Positions 8,244-15,541 of a stretch of 64,000 bases of DNA are shown here, piece after piece; positions within the stretch are counted from its first letter, which is position 1; the number at the start of each line of letters is the position of its first letter. This stretch comes from Candidatus Bathyarchaeota archaeon. Lineage in GTDB: Archaea > Thermoproteota > Bathyarchaeia > Bathyarchaeales > SOJC01. Position numbers and translations under genes: made by a program. The stretch is taken from the NCBI GenBank assembly GCA_026014805.1, contig JAOZHR010000025.1, positions 1 through 64,000 of the forward strand, written 5' to 3'. Below the pieces are notes generated by a model. It searched no databases. It was not told the DNA's origin and saw only the letters and a list, made by a program, of their open reading frames with translations.

Positions 8244-8981
8244 TTAGATGAAGTTTGCTTTGAGAATTGTTTTGAGGATTGTAAAGCCATCTGAAAAGGT
8301 ATTTAGTTTCGAGAGACCGTTTTTTCTTTTGTCGCAGGTTATGGGCTCTTCTATAACCTTGAAGCCATTCTTGAGTGTTTTAATGGTAAGTTCACTTTCT
8401 ATTTCATAACCGTTAGAGAATAATTCGATTCCTTTTAGCACTTTTCTTTTGAAAGCTCTGAAACCAGTTTGGCTGTCCGTGATTTTCTTTTTTGTTAGAA
8501 GCAGTATTAGAATGTTGAACAAATGATTACCGAATGTGTGAAGTTTGGATGTTACTTCTTTTCCATGGTTCCTAAGAAATCTCGATCCGATAACAACATC
8601 AACGCCATAAAGCAGGGGCTTAATTAATTTTGGTATCTCATCTGGTCTGTGAGAGCCATCAGCGTCCAATGTAACCAGAATTTGTCCTCTCGCACTTGCC
8701 AGTCCTTTTCTAATTGCATAACCCTTGCCGTGGTTGGTAAGGTAGCTTATCAATTTGGCTCCATTGTTTGAAGCATAATGTCGCGTTTTGTCCTTGGAGC
8801 CGTCATCAATGACGATGACTTCGTAGGTAAGGTTTAGAGAGTTCAAAGAGTCTTCTGTTTGCGCGATGATATCCGCTATGTTCTTCTCCTCGTTGAATGC
8901 AGGAATTACTACCGAAATCATCGGATTGGCTTCTGGTTGCATCTGTGTCTCGCTTTCTCCCTTATTCAGTTTGTTTCTCAA
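8244..8981 (-). CDS. Family 2 glycosyltransferase, dolichyl-phosphate mannose synthase-like
   Basis: A 245-residue GT-A enzyme. The nucleotide-sugar motifs are clear: ISVVIPAFNEEKNIADII, VIVIDDGSKDKT, the DxD motif in VTLDADGSH, and the acceptor-side SQTGFRAFKRKV. The length and the lack of C-terminal membrane helices match soluble polyprenyl-phosphate mannose or glucose synthases, which load a sugar onto a lipid carrier for surface glycans. An upstream ATG in frame gives a short N-terminal tail of about 20 residues; the core begins at MISVVIPA. It stands alone between the sorting genes, about 3 kb from the glycan cluster. Confidence 0.85.
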   Translation of the reverse strand: MRNKLNKGESETQMQPEANPMISVVIPAFNEEKNIADIIAQTEDSLNSLNLTYEVIVIDDGSKDKTRHYASNNGAKLISYLTNHGKGYAIRKGLASARGQILVTLDADGSHRPDEIPKLIKPLLYGVDVVIGSRFLRNHGKEVTSKLHTFGNHLFNILILLLTKKKITDSQTGFRAFKRKVLKGIELFSNGYEIESELTIKTLKNGFKVIEEPITCDKRKNGLSKLNTFSDGFTILKTILKANFI

Positions 8982-9164
8982 GACATACAGCGAAATGTAG
9001 TTTTTAAACTATGTGGAAATATGACCTAGAACAATTAGTGGAATGTTATAGAGTAACTCTAGCGTGCGCATCAAGGCTTCAGGAAAAATGTACGTGTTAT
9101 TTTTCGCGTGTGCATGTAGACTGGATATCTACGCCTCTTTTGCTAAAACTAGTGGGACTTTCAT

Positions 9165-9483
9165 CAGTTTTGAAATGATTTTGAGGCGGAGAGACATAGA
9201 GCTAAGCCGATGATTTCGTCTAATGAAACATGTCTTGTTTTTAGTCGAGGCCTTTCAAGTGAAACTGATGCTTTGCGTTATTTCTTTTTCGGTAAAGTAT
9301 GTATGTGATGAGAAATGGGACGAGAAGTATGTGGCTTACCGATTCGCTTTGTAGGGCTTCGTTCGTTAGGATTGATAGGTCTTGCCAGTAAACGATCAAG
9401 ATAGTGAGTGCTATTAGGGTCGCGGAGAAGATTGTGTCATAATTGGGCCTTATGCTTGCAATTGTCTTAGGAAACGCTTGCAC
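9165..9483 (-). pseudogene. Decayed second archaeosortase (N-terminal remnant)
   Basis: From the ATG at 9483 the first 80 residues match the N terminus of the archaeosortase at 5324-7372: TILIVYWQDLSILTNEAL against TIVIVYWRDFEILANEAL, then SHILLVPFLITYILYRK against SHIILVPFFVGFLLYQK. A stop follows at 9241. In a shifted frame the minus strand at about 9222-9166 reads LDEIIGLALCLSASKSF, matching LDEVVGVALCLVAFLLY of the intact copy. The catalytic Cys, Arg and His regions are absent. This is a frameshifted and truncated paralogue. Confidence 0.75.
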
Positions 9484-9539
9484 TCTTTTCTTTGTATGAT
9501 GCTCTTAACATTGAGTTTTTATTTACTGTGTAGAAAGGG

Positions 9540-10094
9540 TTAGCTGTTGTATTTGGATGTGTTGATGATGATGTCGAAGCTGAAGTTCTTTACATCGTTG
9601 TTGATGAGGTAATGGATGAAATCGGGGGAGGAGGAAGCTGATAAGGTTAGTGTCACTTGAATAGTTTCATTTTGTTGAATGATAGTTTCATTGTAGTTCC
9701 ATGTTAGGTTCATGTAAGGTGAGGTGTCGGTGGGTCCTTTAACAGTTTTGCCATCTGACTCTTGGAAGGTCCAGTTTGCAGTGCTAAGGTGGAGAGTTGC
9801 ATTGATGTTGCTTATGCTTTGCAGGTGAAGCGTGACGTTGTTTGATGATCCTGGGTAGATGGTTCCCCAGTAGACTTGTTTTGTTTCGTTTTCAAGGTTT
9901 GCATCCCAATAGGCTTTGACGCCCAACGTGTGTATAGTGCCAATGCTTGGAACGTGTAGATCGTAAATTTTGCTTAACCATATAGCGAGTAGAGTGCTGA
10001 GGACTATCGTTATCAGTGCAACAACTATTATCAGCAGTATTGTTTTCTTTGAAGAACGCAGAAACGTTATGAGAGAATCGAATTTGGCTTTCAT
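9540..10094 (-). CDS. Membrane-anchored extracellular protein, beta-rich (paralogue of 3359-3874)
   Basis: A 184-residue protein with a short cytoplasmic start, one membrane helix (TILLIIVVALITIVLSTLLAI, about 19-39) and an outer domain with several NxT/NxS sites (NNVTLHLQ, NATLHLSTANW, MNLTWNYNET). The motifs WGTIYPGSSNNVTL and FSFDIIINTS match those of the protein at 3359. It lies just upstream of the decayed archaeosortase, on the same strand. The promoter has a good TATA box at 10135-10145. No known family; a surface role is inferred. Confidence 0.65.
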   Translation of the reverse strand: MKAKFDSLITFLRSSKKTILLIIVVALITIVLSTLLAIWLSKIYDLHVPSIGTIHTLGVKAYWDANLENETKQVYWGTIYPGSSNNVTLHLQSISNINATLHLSTANWTFQESDGKTVKGPTDTSPYMNLTWNYNETIIQQNETIQVTLTLSASSSPDFIHYLINNDVKNFSFDIIINTSKYNS

Positions 10095-10134
10095 TTTTGA
10101 GCCACCTATTTACTTTGTCTTTGCGTGGGCGCAT

Positions 10135-10145
10135 CCATTTATAAG
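10135..10145 (-). promoter_or_regulatory. TATA box for the 184-residue surface protein gene
   Basis: On the minus strand the sequence cttataaatgg lies about 41-51 bases upstream of the ATG at 10094. An aggtgg sequence, a plausible Shine-Dalgarno site, lies between the two. Confidence 0.45.
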
Positions 10146-10412
10146 ATGTCGAGAGAGGTAAATAAAAAAAACTATTTCAATTTTGCTTATGCGCGTTCTT
10201 CTTCATGTTCTGCAGAGAAAAACACGTGCACATGGCCATACCGCCACCGGAGCATAACCAAGGCTTCGTATAAATTATGTTTACGTCATATCGCATGAAG
10301 GAAAATACACAAATCAACTAAGAAGTCGTTGCGTTCAGTCAGATCACAATAAAGCGGACCCTGTGATTAAAAGGGAATGGTGCCAGCAAGGCTGCTATGA
10401 TGAAAGCGTGGG
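10146..10412. other. Intergenic stretch without a recognisable gene
   Basis: With the promoter region just to its left this makes about 320 bases between two minus-strand genes. No frame has a recognisable domain and I see no RNA structure I can name. It holds the end of the second toxin-antitoxin operon. Confidence 0.4.
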
Positions 10413-10808
10413 TCAAATTAGATCGTCGAGCTTCAAAACCTTAATGTAGGGTTTTGCTTTATCTATTATGCTTGCATCTTCTGTTGCTAAGGGCAGCTTT
10501 TTGTCTTTAGCATGGCATACGTAGGATGCGTCGTAAAATGTCAATTTTAACTTTTCAGCTATGCTTAATACTTCTTCCTCGCGGCTACTTACCGTTGATA
10601 TTTCCATCAAGTTAAGCACTTTTTTAACTACTTTAGCGAGCTTTGTTAATTCTTTGCTATTAACTCGTCTATGCAAGGTGTTCTCTTTCCATAAGACGTT
10701 TCCTAACTCGTATCTTGTCAATTCTAGAGTGTAGTTTCCAGCCAGGACTTCTACTAAATTCTCTTTTATGGCCCTGAATATTGAAGAGGAGTCGAACACG
10801 TAGCTCAT
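10413..10808 (-). CDS. vapC: PIN-domain ribonuclease, VapC toxin
   Basis: A 131-residue VapC-type PIN protein. MSYVFDSSSIFRAI holds the first Asp, LTRYELGNVLWKE the conserved Glu, LTFYDASYVCHAKDKKLPLATED the third and fourth acidic residues. This is the complete metal site of VapC nucleases. The start overlaps the stop of the antitoxin gene by four bases (ATGA), so translation is probably coupled. It is not closely alike to the PIN protein at 2387, so these are two independent toxin-antitoxin systems. Confidence 0.88.
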   Translation of the reverse strand: MSYVFDSSSIFRAIKENLVEVLAGNYTLELTRYELGNVLWKENTLHRRVNSKELTKLAKVVKKVLNLMEISTVSSREEEVLSIAEKLKLTFYDASYVCHAKDKKLPLATEDASIIDKAKPYIKVLKLDDLI

Positions 10809-11047
10809 CTTTGGTCTCTGTCCTCTCTAATACTTCGTACGATGGCTTCCGTGCGTATCCTGTTAAGCATCGGCTTTAGACTCTCTATCTCATCTTTAAT
10901 CCTCTGAATCTCCCTCTTTCTCACCTCTTCCTCAATGGCTCTTCGCAACAGCGTAGATGGCTTAATGTTGAGCAGCTTCATCTTCTCCTTAACTTCAAGG
11001 GGGACTTTCACAGACACGGTGACATACCTACCCAATATTACCACCAC
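10805..11047 (-). CDS. vapB: VapB-type antitoxin
   Basis: An 80-residue protein: a short strand region (YVTVSVKVPLEVKEKMKLL) then a helix (KPSTLLRRAIEEEVRKREIQRI) and a long charged helix to the end. This is the archaeal VapB pattern of an RHH-like DNA-binding part followed by a toxin-binding helix. It lies directly upstream of and overlaps vapC. A TATA-like gaatatatgg lies about 25 bases upstream of the start. Confidence 0.78.
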   Translation of the reverse strand: MVVILGRYVTVSVKVPLEVKEKMKLLNIKPSTLLRRAIEEEVRKREIQRIKDEIESLKPMLNRIRTEAIVRSIREDRDQR

Positions 11048-11198
11048 TCTATACTACAAAAAAATTGGAATATATGGTTTACCCTTGTTTCGATACGCGC
11101 ACATGTAGAAACGTCATTAGAGAATTAAACTTGTTAATTTTTGAATTATGAGGTGTCGTTTGAGATGTGAAACAAGCTACATTTTTACATATCGTGTT

Positions 11199-11244
11199 GC
11201 GCGCGCGCCTACCCAACTAGCTTAAAAAGCAGACTTCGCGCGCG
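11199..11244. repeat. Pair of alternating GC tracts upstream of a small secreted-protein gene
   Basis: A ten-base (GC)5 run at 11199-11208 and an eight-base (CG)4 run at 11237-11244, separated by 28 AT-rich bases. The two arms can pair as a hairpin, and each is a self-complementary Z-DNA-type tract. Three more such tracts occur in the next 11 kb, all between genes. Confidence 0.55.
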
Positions 11245-11343
11245 TTATACGGAACAGACCTTATGTTATGTTCTAGAAGTAAATTCCACAAGCCTAATTA
11301 GATTGCTCGTCTGTATCGTTTTTAGGATTAAGGAGAATTAAGA

Positions 11344-11649
11344 ATGAGATTGAACAAAGTTGCTTTAGGTTTGGCTCTGCTCGCGATGACGGTTCTAATG
11401 GTTTCCCCAGTATTTGCTTGTGAGCCTCCACTTGAGCCAGGACTTTCGCCCGGATACTGGAAGCATCAGGTCAAAGTTTACATCACTGGAAGAGGTCATG
11501 CGCATGTGGACGGCGCAACTCTGGAAAGCTATGGCATAGACTTAGTCTCGGCTTATGAAGTCTTTACCAATCCCGCACTAAACCATATGTGGCTCGACCT
11601 GGCTAATGATTTCAACGCAGCAGCAGGACTCGCTCCGTACAACGGCTAA
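11344..11649 (+). CDS. Small secreted protein with a PGYWK motif
   Basis: A 101-residue protein with a clear signal peptide (MRLNKVALGLALLAMTVLM..., cleavage near VFACEPP). The mature part is about 76 residues and carries LSPGYWKHQVKVYI, a motif seen in many bacterial and archaeal secreted proteins, often as a short repeat next to anchoring domains. No membrane anchor or sorting signal is present, so it is probably released or held non-covalently. The gene is flanked on both sides by GC-alternating tracts. ggagaatta just before the ATG is a usable ribosome site. Confidence 0.7.
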   Translation: MRLNKVALGLALLAMTVLMVSPVFACEPPLEPGLSPGYWKHQVKVYITGRGHAHVDGATLESYGIDLVSAYEVFTNPALNHMWLDLANDFNAAAGLAPYNG

Positions 11650-11659
11650 ACAAAAAATA

Positions 11660-11675
11660 TCCTCTCTTTTTTCAT
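11660..11675 (+). terminator. Possible T-rich terminator after the small secreted-protein gene
   Basis: A pyrimidine-rich stretch tcctctcttttttc begins about ten bases after the stop at 11649. Archaeal termination uses U-rich runs without a hairpin, so this fits, though it is short. Confidence 0.3.
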
Positions 11676-11725
11676 ACAGGCGCATCTTTCCCCGTATTAA
11701 AATTGCTTGCCAAGTCAGTTATGTT

Positions 11726-11733
11726 GCGCGCGC
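11726..11733. repeat. Alternating GC tract (gcgcgcgc)
   Basis: Eight-base GC run in the sequence gttgcgcgcgcac, in the gap between the secreted-protein gene and the convergent oxidoreductase gene. The same gttgcgcgcgc core is found at 11199 and 22362. Confidence 0.5.
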
Positions 11734-11755
11734 ACTTTCTAATGTAACTTAATAA

Positions 11756-12742
11756 TTAGTCTAAGCGTATCTGGTTCTTGTATGCTAGCGAGATTGCTTC
11801 TAGGTCCTTGAGTGCATCTTCTGCTGATGGGGATGGGGGTAGGTCTTGTTTTAGGCATTGTATAAAGTGTGAGAGTTCTTGAAGGTACGATATGTAGAAA
11901 TCGGGGATTCTTCCAGTCATGAGTTGGATGGCTGTTTTTATTTTGCTTGGGGCGGTATGGGTGGCGGATGCGTGTGTCACTGTTCCTAGTAGTTCGACTT
12001 TGATTTCGGTCTGTTGGGAGAACCAGCCGACGTTGACGATTGCCATTTGCCCAGATTTAAATTTGAATATGGATGTTGCGTGATCCTCGAGGTCTAGATT
12101 AAATCTGTAGCCTAGATAGCTTTTGGCGTCAGAGACTTCGCCAAGGTACCATCGAACTAGATTTATCATATGAGAACCAAGGTCCATGAGGGCGCCGCCT
12201 CCTGTTAATTCCTTTTTGAACCACCATTCTGGAACTGGGCGCGGTATGTCTCCTTCTGCCCTGTGGAGGAAGGGACCTGAGGCTATGTTGGTGGCGCATG
12301 CAATTTGTACTTCTCCAAGCTCGCCGCCTTCGATTTTTTCTTTGAGAGCTTGGAAGCGAGTAGAGAATCTGAAAGGGTAACCGACCATTAGTTTGATTCC
12401 GTTCTTTCTAGCTTCGGATAGGATCTCATTTCCTTCTGCCACATTCCTGGCAAAAGGTTTCTCCAGAAAAATGTGCTTGCCCGCTTCTGCGGCTTCTTTG
12501 GCGCAAGATGTGTGAAGATGTGTGGGCAAAGCAATTATGACTGCGTCTATGCTATTGTCTTTTAAAAGTTGTTTATAGTCAGTGTAGGTTTTCTTGACAC
12601 CCATTTTTTTTGCCAGGTTTAAGGCTTTCTTTGAGATGTCTGAAGCTGCTACGAGACTCGCGGATTTGAGGTGTAAGCAGTTGCGGAGGTGAACTTTACC
12701 GATGTATCCTAGGCCGATTAAGCCTAATTTGATTTTGTTCAT
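11756..12742 (-). CDS. Gfo/Idh/MocA-family sugar oxidoreductase (copy 1)
   Basis: A 328-residue NAD(P)-dependent oxidoreductase. The Rossmann start KLGLIGLGYIGKVHLRNC is followed by the family signature FLEKPFARNVAEG with the catalytic Lys, then the GGGALMDLGSHMINLVRWYLG motif with the conserved DxGxH. Members oxidise or reduce nucleotide-activated or free sugars. It lies 15 bases after a DUF362 gene. A second copy of this two-gene pair lies at 25574-27566 in the opposite order; the two oxidoreductases share PVPEWWF and GGGxLxDLGxHxI motifs. It probably makes a modified sugar for the glycan cluster. Confidence 0.88.
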   Translation of the reverse strand: MNKIKLGLIGLGYIGKVHLRNCLHLKSASLVAASDISKKALNLAKKMGVKKTYTDYKQLLKDNSIDAVIIALPTHLHTSCAKEAAEAGKHIFLEKPFARNVAEGNEILSEARKNGIKLMVGYPFRFSTRFQALKEKIEGGELGEVQIACATNIASGPFLHRAEGDIPRPVPEWWFKKELTGGGALMDLGSHMINLVRWYLGEVSDAKSYLGYRFNLDLEDHATSIFKFKSGQMAIVNVGWFSQQTEIKVELLGTVTHASATHTAPSKIKTAIQLMTGRIPDFYISYLQELSHFIQCLKQDLPPSPSAEDALKDLEAISLAYKNQIRLD

Positions 12743-12757
12743 TGAAGTATGCTCCGT

Positions 12758-13645
12758 TTACATCATTTCTGTGTTCAATAAGCCTGTTCTTGTGGCGAGC
12801 TTGTAAGCGGACAACATAACCTTGTCGGCAGATCTTTTTCTCGGGTATGTTTTCTCGAAAAATTTAGGGCTTGTTCCCTTAGGAATGAGGGAAATGTTTC
12901 CTAATCCTTCTTTGCTTGCTAACGTGATGTGTCGAACTGATTTTGGATTTATGCCAGCTATTTTGGCGGCGGCAACATCTAAAGCTACGGGATCTTGACT
13001 AGTCATTACTAAGCCAAGTCTACGGGGATGACTTCCTGAGACAATTATTCCATCCAGAATGCAGAGATTAAATTTCATGATTTTGTTGAGGGCAACTATG
13101 GTTTCGTCAAGTCTTGGATGGTATTTGAATTTGGCTGGGTTTGGGTTGCAACCAAAAATGTTCTTTAGCGCACATGAAATTTTTGTGTGTAGCAGGTATT
13201 TGATTTTCGGGACGTTAATTCGCAAGTCAGCTTTTCGGACGGTTTCGGGCAGCACGAACCGGAAACGTTGCCCACCGGCTGAAACTTCAACTCTTTCGCC
13301 TTTATCCTCTGAAAGATTAACCAACTTTACATTACATTTTTCGGCCAACTTCTCATAACCAAGTATTTTGAATGCATATTTGCACTTCATGGCTGAAGCA
13401 TCTGATTCTATGATAGAAATATTCACGTTTGGCGATTGGTCGCGGATTACGTCGATTAATGCAGCTACGAATTTAGGGTCGGTTGTTTGACCTGTTGAAT
13501 AATCCCAGTAATAGCACATGTTTGGCTTAATAGCAATGTTTCGTATCTGTGTTGGAAATTTGTATTGAATTAGGTTTATAGAATCTAAGATGGCTTGTTT
13601 TAATTGCTGTTGACTCTGAACTTTAACAAAACTCACTAAACTCAA
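12758..13645 (-). CDS. DUF362-domain protein (copy 1)
   Basis: A 295-residue DUF362 protein. Typical segments are NIAIKPNMCYYWDYSTGQTTDP, INVPKIKYLLHTKISCALKNIFGCNPNPAKFKYHP and CILDGIIVSGSHPRRLGLVMTSQDPVALDVAAAKIAG. No CxxCxxC iron-sulfur motif is visible, unlike the ferredoxin-fused members. The biochemical role of DUF362 is not settled. It is paralogous to the gene at 25574 (same NxCYYWxxxTGxTTDP and CALKNxFGC motifs) and both lie beside a Gfo/Idh oxidoreductase, pointing to a shared sugar reaction. Confidence 0.82.
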   Translation of the reverse strand: MSLVSFVKVQSQQQLKQAILDSINLIQYKFPTQIRNIAIKPNMCYYWDYSTGQTTDPKFVAALIDVIRDQSPNVNISIIESDASAMKCKYAFKILGYEKLAEKCNVKLVNLSEDKGERVEVSAGGQRFRFVLPETVRKADLRINVPKIKYLLHTKISCALKNIFGCNPNPAKFKYHPRLDETIVALNKIMKFNLCILDGIIVSGSHPRRLGLVMTSQDPVALDVAAAKIAGINPKSVRHITLASKEGLGNISLIPKGTSPKFFEKTYPRKRSADKVMLSAYKLATRTGLLNTEMM

Positions 13646-13668
13646 ACTAATGTCTCCTTGTCTAAATT

Positions 13669-14790
13669 TTAGAATATGTTCTCTTCATATCGCTTGAAGA
13701 GTTTCATGAATTCTTTGGAGAAGTTCTCTTCACTAAATCTTTCTGCGATTTTTATCATTTCATCCGCTTTGCTAGATGACCATTCGTAAATGTATTTTTC
13801 TATTTTCTGTGCAGCTTCGTGGACGTTTTTGTATCTATAGTCTGTGCGTAAGTATTCTTTTACTCCTCCTGAGTTGTGGACGATTGGCAGGCAGCCTATT
13901 GCCATGGCTTCGACTATTGATATTCCGAAGTGTTCTTCAACTGTTGTGTGTAAATAAATTTTTGCGCTGTTCAGAATCAATTTCATGTCTTGTTTTGAAA
14001 TGTTCGTTAAGACTTTTACTCTGTTGGCAAGATCTAATTTCTTTATGCTTCTGAGCACTGTTTGAAGTACATTTTCGTCGTGTACTAGGCCTATTATAAC
14101 GAAATTTATGTTGCGGTCTGTAAGGTTGGCTATGTAGGGAATTTTTTCCAGACCTTTGCCAACTCCAAAACGTGACACTGTTACTACTGAATTTTTGCGG
14201 GGACGCTTGTCACGGTCTTCAGAATCCCTAGAGAAAAAAGAGGATGGTACGGGCGGATATAGTACTTCTGCCTCTAGTCGGGAGAAGTCTTTTATGGCCT
14301 CAGCTGTGTAATGGCTGTTGGCAAGCAGTAGTTTTCCGTTGTAATTCTCGAAGTTTTTTTCAAAAAATACGTAGGGGATACCTACCACTTGTGCAAGGTG
14401 TGGACTTTTTAGATATGGGAATTGTGGTTTGAAGTAATAACGGTTTAAGAAAGGGAAGTGAATGTAGCATATGTTAGTCCATGGAAAGATGCAGTTCGAG
14501 TATGTGTCTATTAGTATGTCGCATTTTGATTTGAACGCTAATGTTTTAAACATGTTTTGATAGAGGTCTAGCATACCTCTAGGCTGAAGAAACATGGGTT
14601 TAACGATGATTTTCACGGAAGAAGATATTCTTTCTCCTAAGATTTCCTCAGTTTTCCTCTGATCAACTTCTTTATTAACAAACAACTCGACTTCGTAACC
14701 GCTTTCGGCTAGAGTGTTGACTATGACAGCGGCTACAAATTCTGCTCCACCATAAAAGTTTAAGGCTGGATGAAAAACTCCAACTTTCAC
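13669..14790 (-). CDS. Family 4 glycosyltransferase (copy 1)
   Basis: A 373-residue GT-B enzyme. The N-terminal acceptor domain starts MKVGVFHPALNFYGGAEFVAAVI. The donor domain carries VVTVSRFGVGKGLEKIPYIA and the EX7E motif in EEHFGISIVEAMAIGCLPIV. The YFKPQFPYLKSP region and the layout resemble ALG11-like mannosyltransferases, but the sugar cannot be assigned. It likely extends a lipid-linked glycan on the cytoplasmic face. Confidence 0.87.
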   Translation of the reverse strand: MKVGVFHPALNFYGGAEFVAAVIVNTLAESGYEVELFVNKEVDQRKTEEILGERISSSVKIIVKPMFLQPRGMLDLYQNMFKTLAFKSKCDILIDTYSNCIFPWTNICYIHFPFLNRYYFKPQFPYLKSPHLAQVVGIPYVFFEKNFENYNGKLLLANSHYTAEAIKDFSRLEAEVLYPPVPSSFFSRDSEDRDKRPRKNSVVTVSRFGVGKGLEKIPYIANLTDRNINFVIIGLVHDENVLQTVLRSIKKLDLANRVKVLTNISKQDMKLILNSAKIYLHTTVEEHFGISIVEAMAIGCLPIVHNSGGVKEYLRTDYRYKNVHEAAQKIEKYIYEWSSSKADEMIKIAERFSEENFSKEFMKLFKRYEENIF

Positions 14791-14868
14791 GTTTGAAACC
14801 GCCTATGTGTTTTTCGTTGCGTTAACGAAGTTTTTCAAATCTATTAATGGACAGTACAAATGCGCGTG

Positions 14869-15429
14869 TTACTGGCGCGGTGAGCAGGTCAGAAGATAAG
14901 AATGATATGGCTCAATCCGCTCGAGTGCATAGGTTAGGCTTCCTAGGAGTCGAGCTTTCTTCCCGACAAGAAGACTTTGCCAATAGCTTCCTCGTCTCTC
15001 CAACTTTTTGACTTGTAAAAATCTAGATACATACTCCGGTGTTATAATCCATTTGTGATAGACGATGTATGATTTGTTTCTTATTTTATTCAAACCTTCC
15101 ATTATCTCTAAAATGACAAATGGAAGTGAGGGCATAAACAAGTTGAGCAGAAGTATCCGTAGATAGCACCTTGTGTTGGAAGCATTCTTCTCTAAAGGAA
15201 AACCGACCATGATTTTTGCTCCCTTCTTTGAAACCCGATTGATTTCCATAAGGCAAAGGCGTGGTTTGTCTAGATGTTCCAATAAATGCGAACAATTGAT
15301 GAGATCGAAGACCTTGGGCTTGAAAGGCATATGGTGGGCATCACATACAATGGTAGGCTTGAAATTTCGATTCAAATCAATGTTCACGTCGAACTCATTT
15401 TTAGATCCACAACCTATGTCGAGGCTCAT
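14869..15429 (-). CDS. Class I SAM-dependent methyltransferase
   Basis: About 186 residues from the ATG at 15429: MSLDIGCGSKNEFDVNIDLN is SAM motif I, VCDAHHMPFKPKVFDLINCSHLLEHLDKP is motifs II to III in the style of Methyltransf_11 proteins. The open frame extends 34 codons further upstream, but that part crosses a GC-alternating tract and lacks protein-like sequence, so the internal start is chosen. A methyltransferase among glycosyltransferases usually caps or decorates a sugar. Confidence 0.75.
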   Translation of the reverse strand: MSLDIGCGSKNEFDVNIDLNRNFKPTIVCDAHHMPFKPKVFDLINCSHLLEHLDKPRLCLMEINRVSKKGAKIMVGFPLEKNASNTRCYLRILLLNLFMPSLPFVILEIMEGLNKIRNKSYIVYHKWIITPEYVSRFLQVKKLERRGSYWQSLLVGKKARLLGSLTYALERIEPYHSYLLTCSPRQ

Positions 15430-15465
15430 CAAGATTATGCATGCACCTTCTCGAGGCGTATTTTT

Positions 15466-15475
15466 GCGCGCGCGC
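15466..15475. repeat. Alternating GC tract (GC)5
   Basis: Ten-base gcgcgcgcgc run between the methyltransferase start at 15429 and the membrane protein stop at 15542, preceded by five T and followed by CA repeats. Confidence 0.5.
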
Positions 15476-15541
15476 ACACAAACGATAGTAGAGAAAACTT
15501 TGTTGCATTCAAATATGCTGGAAAATGGCAAATTCGGCTTT

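Noticed and set aside
15430-15531. Longer N terminus for the methyltransferase at 14869
   Set aside because: The added 34 residues cross a GC-alternating tract and do not resemble methyltransferase sequence; the ATG at 15429 fits the domain start.
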